64,000 nt of DNA, from contig CM034108.1 in NCBI GenBank assembly GCA_019914945.1, forward strand, positions 3,606,001-3,670,000, in the 5' to 3' direction. Origin of the DNA: Typha latifolia. Lineage: Eukaryota > Streptophyta > Magnoliopsida > Poales > Typhaceae. This document shows, piece after piece, positions 55,601 through 64,000 of the stretch; position 1 is the stretch's first letter; each line of letters opens with the position of its first letter. The notes under the pieces are model-generated. The model did no database searches, had not been told where the DNA came from, and saw only the letters and a list, made by a program, of their open reading frames with translations. The position numbers and the translations under genes are program-made.

Positions 55601-58600
55601 GAGGATAGCTTTTCTCATAATCCTTATAACAGATGAACTTAGATATAAGGGAGAAAACACTGGAATATATCATGCACCAATAAAATGCAACAAACATTGA
55701 CTAGCCAATATATAGCATCATGTAACAAATTGGTTAGATAGACTAGAAAATAAATTTGTCATCACAAAGGTAAATTCAAGTAACACCAGCTCAGTATGAT
55801 AGTATATATCTTTCAAGAAGAACTGGAAACATTAAGAGAGAAATAGACAAGACATACAGGGGCGCTGCACCAATTAAGAGAATAAATTCAACTAGTCAAA
55901 ATAATATGCACTGAATCATTATGTACAATGTTTCAAGAGGTTCCCCACGGTATTCAGGCAGTTATGTAGTCTAGCATTTTTAATATATAAAATATTATGA
56001 CAACCATATATGATGTATAACACGATAAAGGTTAATCAGCAGATTAAATGGGTAATGATTAGGACCCACAATATAGTAACTAAAAAGAGAAAGCATGTTG
56101 CATAGTGAAGTGTAGGGTGGTTATTTGTAAAAAGAATCAGTGAAAATGGAGGACTGCAGTGGTCGTATGTGTCGAGAGAGTGAGAGAGGGAGGGCTACGG
56201 GTGGCTGCCGATGGGGGTGAGAGTGGGAGAGGAGGGGGGCATACCTCCGCCCACCACTCAAAAGAGAAGGTGGCTTAAGAGGATTAGGGCTCAAATGGTG
56301 CAAGAATGAGTTGTTTAAACTATACTGATAAGAGTAAACCCAACCAGCTAGTCTGATCTGTTCTACTACTAGCGGAGGTGATCAGCAAGCCTGCCAAGGC
56401 GGTTGGACAGACAAGAGCAAGCCGCATACACTATTTGCAGGGCAGCTCGTGGAACGTCCCGCCAATGCAGCCACATAATCTACTTTTCAATACACTAGTA
56501 TATAAACACACTGATTATATATAAGGGATCAAATCTGCAATTACTTTTTGTTTAAAGAAGTGTTTTAATGAATGATTCTCAACAGGAGGGACTGTGATGT
56601 GGGCATCATCTTCAATTTGACCAAAATAGAATTACTCGAGTCCAATTTTGGTTTAATTATTAATTTTTAATTCAAATAATCAATTGAATTAGTCAATTCA
56701 CAGATATGGTAGCCTATATGCGGGGATGTCCGTATTGAGTTATTACCTAAATTGGGTTAGTCAATTTAGGTAAGGCTTAATTAATTAAGATCCTATTAGG
56801 AAATAAATTCTTATTAGAATCTCAATTGATAGTTGTGGTAAGCTTATATGTGGGGGATGTCCACATTAATTTATTACCTAAATTGGGTCAATCAATTTAG
56901 GTAAGATGATCAATTAGACTCCTATTAGGAAATAAGTTTCTATTAGAATCAACTAGAATTAAAGTTGTTAACCTATTTAAGGGTTATTGCATGAGAAACA
57001 AGGACAAGTTGAAACAAGATTTATTTGAGATCTCTCACTTTCTCCTCTGTGGTCTTCTTCTTCTTCTTTTTCCTCTCTCTCTCTCTTCCCCCCTTTCTCC
57101 TACTCTATCTTAAAATTTTTCTCTAATCTCTTCTACTTTTTCTCTAAACCTCTTCTTCTTCAATCTCTACTTTTTCTTGGATACTGCTGCTGTCCAGAAG
57201 ATTCCAGTGGTGAAGGAGAATCTTTGGGTGCCCGGACGTGAAGAGAAAGACATGGTTTCAAAGTAAAAGCACTACTATTCCATTTATTGATAAACCTAAA
57301 ATCTAAATTCTTTCATTACACCATATTTTAGGCTTTTCTACTATCAACGTACCTATTTGAGAGTTGAGGAAGCTACCACCTTACCTGAGTGGTTTTCTCT
57401 CCTTCCATCTAGTAGTGATCATTTTTAATCAATTAACTTCTTATCAGTTATTGCTTACTATATTTTACTTTAGTAACTTGTTTGGATCGATTGTTCTCCA
57501 AAACATTGCATTCATACTAGATTTGCATCAGACTGACTACCTTACATTGTAGGGTTCCCATACCCTAAGAGAATGAAGAATGAGTTATGACAATTAGCAT
57601 TAGGAAACAAAGATACGACAGGGTTGGTAACATGTTACACAGAAGTGTTATATTCAAAAAATAATTAGTTAAAAAAATCGGCTGATATTATTAACCTGAA
57701 CTGGCATTTACAATAAGCCTGATAGAACTAGCTCAACTAAGGAAAGATAGGACTGATTGTTTGACATATGACAAACTGCAGGAAAGACTAGCACTATGAC
57801 AAGCACAGGGACAAACACTGTAAAATAACAATCAGAAGTTTGTACATCACCATACAGGTTCTGAAAAACTGAAAAAGAGAAATCCTTGAAATCTCCTACC
57901 CTTAACAAATTGCAGTAATGTGCATGTGAAAGCTCATGTTATCATTAAATTCCTACAACATGGATGCCACCATGTTCCAACTTATTGCAAACCTCAGATG
58001 CTCAAATTTCCTCACCAAAGAAACAATTGTACAAGAAATCTTCCATCAGGAACTACTCCACCAAGAATGTCCTAATTTTTAAGTCTCCTTTAGGAACTAC
58101 CATTGCAACAAAGGTACCAAACTACATATTTACAAACTTATAGATAATTTTTTTCGTCAAAATTATTTATAAACTTTTAAGAAATTTATCTGTCAAAATC
58201 ACATGCATAAATAAATTTCTCAGAGCATCATAATAATCTATAAATCATGGATCCCAAAATCGATCAATGTGGATCGGGATCAGCCATTCGATCCGGTTTC
58301 AGCCAGTATCAACCGGTTTCGGCCAGTATCAGCCGATAGTGGCCAGTTTTGGCTGATTCGTCTCGGCCATATTGGCTAAAAACAACAATATCGACTGAAA
58401 TTAATTTTTTTTAAGATTTAGGTCGAATCTAAAATATATCTAACCTAAGAGACAATAATTGATGTCATCAATTGATTTCTTTTTAAATTTTAAATTTTTA
58501 CTCTCTATTTCTCACACTTCATCGAATTCATTTGGTTGTCATTCCAGTGAGCTCCCTTAGCTAGTCCACACACTTTGGTAAACTCGAATGAGTTTTTTTT

Positions 58601-61600
58601 CTCATATTTTTCTCATATTTTTTCTCTATTTTTTCCTTCTTTCTCATCCACTTTTTAACTCCTCTTTTTTTACTGCTATAGAACAACAGTAAAGAGAGAT
58701 CTCTCTCTTCATGTTGTTCTGCAGTAATAAATTACGAGTATAAAAATTTGTCTAATTCAAGCCAAAATTTATTATAGTTTTGAATGAGTTTTTTTTTCGT
58801 TTTTAAAGTTCATGTGTGGCTAATTTTTATTTCTTATTTTTCTATAATTTTTTATAAATTTTTATAAATTTTTTAAAAAAATTCTACATTTTAAATAATA
58901 TTTAGAATACAGCCGATATAGCATATATGTATTATTTTTTCTAACAGTCGATACCAATCCCAATACCGAGTTTTAAAATTTTGTTGTAAACTTTATGATA
59001 AAGCACCTCAGGGGCTCAATTGTCAATAAAAGATTTTTTTCCATCTCTTACAAATTATAATTCATTGAGGTTTCCATATTAATAACGACTTAGAAAGGAA
59101 AATGTTGTGAAACACAATAACAATTAAAAAATTTAAAACCGATGATCATACCGGAGCCTAAGGGATAATGTTGTCGTCTTTTTCTTTTCTCAGCCAAACT
59201 CTCTTCTTCAAACCTTTCACGCCCTTCAAGTAGTATACCTAGATAGCTGTATATGTTGCGATGTATGATAAATTTGATTTCTTGGCGCTCTTCCTCTGAG
59301 AAAGGAATACTTCTATACAAGAACTTAGCCTGAAAGGGTCATTTAAATTAGGTATCAAAAAGTTGAATATGTAGATGATGGTTTCAATAAATCAACAAGT
59401 TGAAAAAATATATTTACATATAACAAAACTTATAAGTTAAAAAACATGGGCATAATAATTGTGTCGACAAAGGACAAATATAGAAAGAGGTCATTATAAG
59501 ATTTTGTTGAGCAATAATAATTATATACAATGTTCCTATCCGTGTCAGGAAAAATTTAATAAGGGATAGATTCCTATGGAAAGGAGCTGTGGAGGAGGCT
59601 AAAGGATATCATTTAGCAAACTAAGAGAAGGTGGGAAAAAAGAGTCTGGAAGTCTGGAGTTAAAAAAATTCAAGAGATGATTGCTGCTCTTTTAACTAAG
59701 TGGCAGTGGGTGTTGATGAATTTGGATAATCAAATGTAGACTTAGGTAATTACCCAAAGGATACAACGGGAGGAATAAATACGGAATCTTTAAATCTTAA
59801 GAGCTTTGCAGGGTTTCCCCTCTCTAGAGGGTAGTACAAGCTGGGAATGTTTTCAAAATAGGGATAGTATAAAATTTGTCGAATGAAAAGAGGATAAAGT
59901 TTTGGAAGGATTCTTGAGGTAGGATATTTTGATTGGGGTTGAATAGGCTGCGTTGGTGGATAAATTATAAATATGGTGTAATTACTGATTGTGGTGTATG
60001 TTTTAGTTGACGTTTAGATAATGTATGTGGGTTACTAGCATTATATAGCAACTTTATTTTGTTTTTGTAATGAAACTGGGCCTTCTGGCTTTTTCTCAAA
60101 TAAAATAATAATAATAAATCTTTATACATAATAATATATCAAGATGATGAAACAACACCGAGATTAAGTTGTTGTCATTATGGTTGTATAATGTAAATGC
60201 ATGGAGATTAAATAAGGGTATAGATTCATAGAAGAATCGAGCTTCGAATAACATACCACAAATGTTAGCTAAATTCAAAGTAAGCTTATGGTCCGAGAAG
60301 AATATTCTTCTTGTTAAAATGCTAGAATTTCATGTGCTCCAACTATTTCATTTAGGTTGAATTTTAGTATACTATTGCTATCATCAAGCATCAAACAAAT
60401 ACCACAAATGTTAGTTATATCCAGAGTAAGCTTATGGTCCAGGAAGAATATTCTTCCTATTAAAATGCTAGAATTTCATATGCTCCAACAATTTCACTTA
60501 GGTTGAATTTTAGTATAAATAGTGCTACTAACAACTTCCTCTAAGTATGACAAAAATGATCTTCATCTACTAGAACAGTTCTACAGAACCATTTACAGTT
60601 CCATACATTTATATGACACATTTCCTTCGCTATTTTATGCATAACTTTCTTGTATTTGTGTGTGCATGTGTCTCGAAAGATGCACTCTGGAATACCTGCT
60701 TAAATATGGTACTCGTCCCGGATCCAACATCCCCAACCAACAAAAGCTTCTGGATTGTTTTTCGCTCCAAATAATCCGGCACCACTCTGTTGTCAATCAC
60801 ATCATCACCAGAAGAATTTCTGGCCTTGGTAGGAGAGGGTAATGATAGAACCGGGCAGAGCAGTTTCATTATAGGCTGCCAGACATGTATGAGACATGCT
60901 ATAAATCTCGATGAGTCAAAACAATGAAGAAAAACATATTAATATGAGCTCACCTTGCCCCAAATCTGTCCTTTTATATTCTTTTGGCCCTCCTCTTGAT
61001 ATGTCCCATCAGCATTCACCCAAAAGTGAGGTTGCCCTGCACACTGGACTCCTGCCCACTGCAATTGAAAGTTTGAAACACATTCTTATACATATAAGTT
61101 TGCCTATCTTATATCAAAATGCAACAAAAAAAAAGAATCAAATTCTCAAAGACCTTAAGCATCTTCAGCTCAGCTTTTGTAATCTCGCGATTATTTATCA
61201 TGATCCCTGTGTTTCCATTGCTTGCTCTTTGGTCGAGAGTGCCCCCGACATTCAGATGTGCACTAATAATTTTATGAGGCTTATGTCCTTCCTGTTAAGT
61301 TTTCATCCACATTATAGCCAACAGATGACTAACTATGTGAAGAGGTAAATAACAGAACTACAATTACAATGATGTTCATATCCAAATAAAAGTTCCTAAT
61401 TTTCACAACCAAGATCCAGAAAGATGGATTTATCTTTGTATAAGATGAAACAAAAGACATAAGGATATGGATGATTTTAGATTACCTTTCCCCAAAACCC
61501 AGAGAGTTTATCATACCAATAGAATCCAGGCTTCAACTTAGAAGGCGGACACGGACAGTTCTGCAACAACACCAACTCCTCCTGCGTTAACTTCTTCCCA

Positions 61601-62472
61601 TTTACCCAAATATCCTCCGCCCTCAATTGGTTCGCCTCGCAGTTCTTCTCATGCTTCATCACCTGATCCACCTCCAACGAACTCAATAACCTCTTCAGCA
61701 ACCGCGAGCACTTCCCCAGACTCTTTCTCTTCGCCTCCAAAACCGGATACCCAATGCAAGAGACGCATTTCCTCCCTTCCGGCATCGAGCCCATCGCCCT
61801 CAAAACACATCCACTGCAGTACTTCGCGTCGCAAGACAAACACGCCTCTTTCTCCGTGAACCGGCTAACTTTCAAGCATCGGTGGCAAGCACCCTTCTTT
61901 AAACCAATCTCGGATTCCTCTCTTCTTCCATGACCAAAACCAAATACAACACCCGGCGAAGCCGAAGCGCTTGAATTAGCAGAGTCTCGGAAGGTCACCA
62001 GTGGGGCTTTCTTCGTCGGAGCCATGAGATCATCGTCGTCGTATCCGGATGCAGACGAGTGGAAGTCGAACTCAGAGCTCAACCCCGAGTCGGTCGAGAC
62101 CCGGCCGGGGAGAGAGGACCCGACAAGGCCGGAGCTTTCGATTCCCTCCTCATGGCAAGAGGAGAAGCCGAGCAAGCCGGAGCTGCCGACCTCGCCGGAG
62201 ACCTCTCCGGAAACCTCGCCATCGGGGCCGTCCATTACGACATGATTCTCGATGACGGACGTTGGAGATGCGGCGGCTGTAGCCTTCTTAACGGGAGAAG
62301 GGAGAGGATGGACGACAGGAAGGAGCAGCGCCGTGTCGGAGGCGGCGGTGGACGGCGGCGCCACCGCCGCCATCGGGATCCGCTCGATCTCGATGGGGAT
62401 CGCCTCGGGGATCTCGTATAGAATGGGAGGTCCGTGGTACTCGATCGCAAAGGAGTACTCAGTGGCCGCCAT
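49606..62472 (-). CDS. XLG: Extra-large guanine nucleotide-binding protein (XLG)
   Basis: XLGs are plant-specific proteins with a C-terminal G-alpha-like domain that work with G-beta-gamma in immunity, growth and hormone responses at the plasma membrane and nucleus. Eight exons join in phase to 864 aa (Arabidopsis relatives ~850-890): 62472-61486, 61291-61154, 61058-60954, 60875-60696, 59329-59152, 55504-55257, 50842-50676, 50197-49606. The N-terminus has [12 protein letters not shown], then a low-complexity region, then a cysteine-rich segment CHRC...[12 protein letters not shown]...CVSC at ~200-245 and FWVNADG/FYWYDK blocks. The G-alpha-like part starts ~450: P-loop GDVGSGTST (458-466), AKFLY, a helical-domain equivalent, switch-II-like [16 protein letters not shown], guanine-specificity motif ILNKFD, and a TCAT-equivalent VTSTNGLD. 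The P-loop lysine is Thr464 and the usual switch-II DxGGQ is absent. Introns 5 (3.6 kb) and 6 (4.4 kb) are full of repeats. XLG1, 2 or 3 was not resolved. Confidence 0.95.
51647..52070. mobile_element. Probable MITE with GGGAARTAC ends
   Basis: The left end reads GGGGAAGTACCAAATAACAC and the right end, on the other strand, GGGAAATACTCTGATAACAA followed by ATAGCACC; they match apart from an 8-base insertion. The phrase ccctaaaccctataattttc lies inside. No clear target-site duplication was found. Confidence 0.45.
52734..52765. repeat. Perfect 32-bp palindrome
   Basis: The left arm ACACTCACGTTATATA is exactly the reverse complement of the right arm TATATAACGTGAGTGT, with no spacer. It could form a hairpin in the XLG pre-mRNA or a cruciform in DNA. 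It contains CACGTTA and TAACGTG, ACGT-core words of the bZIP-binding type. Confidence 0.9.
53535..54415. mobile_element. Outer element interrupted by a Mutator-like MITE
   Basis: The left part begins about TTTTTTGCATGTATACCCTA and the right part, read on the other strand, TTTTTTTGTGTGCATATATA followed by CC; the flanking blocks (taaatctctaatttac, aaattgacatttac against catgtaaat and attgaaaggtat) look like arms of one inverted-repeat element. The element at 53874-54338 sits within it. Confidence 0.38.
53874..54338. mobile_element. Mutator-like MITE (465 bp) with 9-bp target-site duplication
   Basis: Identical 9-bp direct repeats ATACAAATA lie at 53865-53873 and 54339-54347, the duplication length of Mutator-like elements. 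The ends are inverted over roughly 38 bases: GAAAAATTTGCATATAGCAT on the left and GGAAAATTTACATATGGCAC on the opposite strand of the right, then CTTGCCTTTTAACTAAATT against TCTGTCTTTTAATAAAATT. There is no coding capacity. Confidence 0.76.
54445..55016. mobile_element. MITE with GATCGGGATTG-type ends, copy A
   Basis: It begins near ttcgaaaaattgggatcccg and continues with repeated TATCGA/GATCGA words, then an A-rich middle with GAAAGAAA, and ends near gttcggccgatccggctaac. The inner block ttcaaaatattatttaaaaa is present in opposite orientation in copy B at 58246-58985. Exact borders are uncertain. Confidence 0.45.
56582..57300 (+). mobile_element. LTR of a probable Copia-type retrotransposon with internal tandem duplication
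   Basis: A purine-rich tract (caggaggga) at 56583-56591 precedes tgtgatgtgggcatc, as a polypurine tract precedes a 3' LTR. Next come phrases common in plant copia LTRs: tcctattaggaaataa, tctattagaatc, ctatttaagggttattgc (a TATA-like region) and a long CT-rich leader (tttcctctctctctctcttc). A unit of about 128 bases is duplicated in tandem, at about 56696-56823 and 56824-56951; both copies contain ggggatgtcc, attacctaaattgggt and cctattaggaaataa. The right border is not fixed. Confidence 0.5.
58246..58985. mobile_element. MITE with GATCGGGATCAG-type ends, copy B (opposite to copy A)
   Basis: The left end has gatcccaaaatcgatcaatg, then repeated GGTTTCAGCCAGTATC-like words; the right end has cagtcgataccaatcccaat followed by accgagtttt. 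The block ttttaaataatatttagaat matches copy A at 54445-55016 when reversed. Borders are approximate. Confidence 0.45.
59550..60112 (+). mobile_element. 5'-truncated LINE (L1-type) relic
   Basis: A forward frame begins [14 protein letters not shown] and is followed by LLTKWQW, KFWKDS and LGLNRLRW, in the order seen at the C-terminal end of plant L1 reverse-transcriptase polyproteins (FLWKG, KWQWR, FWxD). Stops and shifts interrupt it. The 3' end reads gaaactgggccttctggctt followed by tttctcaaataaaataataataataaa, typical of a plant LINE tail. It lies in XLG intron 4 on the strand opposite to the gene. Confidence 0.58.
60253..60548. repeat. Tandem duplication of 148 bp in XLG intron 4
   Basis: Two adjacent copies start at ataccacaaatgttag (60253 and 60401). 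Shared phrases include gtaagcttatggtcc, gaagaatattcttc, aaaatgctagaatttcat and ttaggttgaattttagtata. The copies differ by scattered substitutions. Confidence 0.85.
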
Positions 62473-62680
62473 CGCGAAGATTAGAAACCCTAGAAGACGG
62501 AATCGTTAAGGTGCTGCTCTCTCGTCCATGGCGGAAACCCTAACCCTACTCACGAGCCTTGGGAGTTGCGAGGGAAGAGGAGTAGCTTTTTGGGCACGCG
62601 GGAGTGAGGGGACTTCGAGTGACGACGACTAAAGAGTAAAGACGAAAAGTAGCAATGGTCGAAGAAAAAGAAGAAAAGGA
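62473..62680 (-). promoter_or_regulatory. XLG leader/promoter with two telo-boxes
   Basis: AAACCCTA lies at 62485-62492 and 62535-62542 on the plus strand (TAGGGTTT on the gene strand), the second followed by another ACCCTA. The stretch is GC-richer than the DNA beyond it. No clear TATA box was seen. Confidence 0.45.
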
Positions 62681-64000
62681 CAAATTGCATTTAGAACCCT
62701 TCCTTCGCATCTATTTATAAATCAAGCCCTATATCTTATTAAATATTTCTATAAACTACTCTTTTGTTAAGCAGACTACAGTAATTTACCAAAATATTTT
62801 TAATTAATATTTCCAAAATACCTTATTAAAATACATTACCTAAAATATCTTAACTAAGCTAAGGAGAAAAAAAATAAAATAGACCCACTTTAATTTTTAG
62901 CCAGATTTAATTTGTTCACTCTTACTTTTTATATTTTTATTTAAATATTTTAAATAAAAATTGTTTAAATACAAAAAAATAAAAAATATATATATATATA
63001 TCAGCATAAAATGAAATTTTGAAAAAATATATATATTATTGACATATAACACCCTAGTAAGTGAGTTTTCTTCTTCTCTTCTAATTTCTAAACCTACTAA
63101 AATTACGTAATTGCCACTAGTAATTTTTGACTCTTTTAAAATTGTCATTACAATTAATTTGTAACTAAATATTCTGCACAAATTGTTATTAATTAAAAAA
63201 ATATGTAAATAACTAAAATACCTCTCTTTTTTAGTTTAAGAAGTAAAATATGTATTGGATAGCTTTTACAATTAAAGGGTAAAATAGTCTTTTTATATTT
63301 AAGTTGTGTTTTAACTGTACGTAACGATATTTTTAAAAGAGTATAATAAATTCGGTGACAATAATAATTAAGTAAAAGTTTTCATTACTTCTTCCGATAT
63401 AAATCAGACTCTAAGTCAAAGTAACAGATACTAGCTAGCCATACAAATGGCACAGTAAACGATGTGCATAGCACGTGCTATGATATCAGCCTCTTATAGT
63501 CTATTTTTATAAAATAATTGGAGAAAAAGCCAGGTGTACATTTAATTAAATTTTTTATTATTTTCTTAATTTAGGTTCTTCTAATCTCGTATTTAAAAAA
63601 AAATTCTGCATACGGATTGTCGAATTAAACTTAATTTAAAAATTGGCTTGAATTTAATTTTTAAAATTGATTTCAAATTAATCTGGATGAGATCTCGGCT
63701 CGATTACAACGGGTAAAACGAGTGGGCGTTTCCGAAAGGGGACAAGGATGAACTGGGGAGGAATGATTTGACCCGTGGGGCCCACGTTCCATGGTTAGAA
63801 TCTTCTCAGTGTTGGGCCCCACGACTCCGCGGGATTTGATCGAGTCACAAAATGGAGGTACATTTGCGTTAGTTTTTCACAGACCCGGTCCACCGGACTG
63901 ACACGTTGCTGTTGCCGAGTGGGTCCGACAGTGAATATTGGTCCTCGTTTGCGTACATGAGACGCTCAAAGAAAATTAAATTTAGACATAATTTTTAACT
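62681..64000. other. Intergenic DNA at the right edge, repeats only
   Basis: It starts with a TIR-like motif (aaattgcatttagaaccctt, 62683) of the family seen at 41518 and 53874. Then come very AT-rich DNA with short (AT)n and, at about 63600-63715, another fragment of the TTGAATTTAA/GGCTCGATTACA repeat related to the element at 10231. The last ~280 bases have higher GC (gggccccacg at 63812) and could belong to a gene outside the window. No coding region is supported. Confidence 0.55.
63600..63715. mobile_element. Fragment of the GGCTCGATTACA repeat (hAT-MITE relic)
   Basis: It ends ggctcgattacaacgggt, close to the right end (ggctcgattacacccc) of the complete element at 10231-11052, and contains ttggcttgaatttaattt and ttgatttcaaattaat words of the same interior. 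No left end or duplication was found. Confidence 0.35.

Larger units (their letters stand above)
55505..59151 (-). other. Intron 5 of XLG, 3.6 kb, with LTR and MITE insertions
   Basis: It splits the codon between HYPLGS and ENDELADC. It contains an LTR-like element at 56582-57300 and a MITE at 58246-58985; the remainder shows nothing recognisable. Confidence 0.8.

Noticed and set aside
62024..62509. Plus-strand frames opposite XLG exon 1
   Set aside because: Low-complexity antisense of the GC-rich first XLG exon; no domain.

Overview
This is a stretch of plant nuclear DNA: AT-rich, with GT-AG introns, full of MITEs and retroelement relics. It carries six protein-coding genes, all of families found across land plants. 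The splice structures and the (GA)n leaders fit a flowering plant, probably a monocot, but the species cannot be read from the sequence. Nothing bacterial, viral or organellar was seen.

Layout. 1-8164: intergenic, with a decayed Ty3/gypsy-like remnant at the left edge and no supported gene. 8165-14342 (-): plastid N-acetyl-gamma-glutamyl-phosphate reductase of arginine synthesis, 13 exons, 401 aa; its long intron 7 holds two side-by-side hAT-like elements. 15305-29655 (-): a very large phragmoplast-orienting kinesin of the KIN-12 C/D (POK) clade, 37 exons, 2974 aa, with a leader intron and a CT/GA-rich leader. 29659-36488: a repeat-rich gap between divergent genes, with a probable LTR relic. 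36489-39332 (+): an intronless molybdenum-cofactor-sulfurase-like PLP-fold protein whose expected PLP lysine reads as arginine. 39333-43832: non-coding. 43833-45902 (+): a protein with two B3 DNA-binding domains. 48308-48722 (-): a small NFD6-like organelle protein whose true frame differs from the longest ORFs there. 49606-62472 (-): an extra-large G protein (XLG), 8 exons, 864 aa, with a non-canonical P-loop and introns swollen by MITEs, an LTR, a LINE relic and a tandem duplication. 62473-64000: promoter region and repeats.

The genes do not form a functional cluster; they serve arginine synthesis, cell-plate placement, G-protein signalling, transcription and organelle function. For five genes I read exon joins from splice sites and checked that the reading phase is kept through every junction (AGPR exon 1 is the least certain; the sixth gene, at 36489, is a single exon). 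No previously undescribed system was evident. The most useful points are lost catalytic residues in two signalling or enzyme-like proteins, transposon insertions with readable target-site duplications, and the corrected NFD6-like frame.
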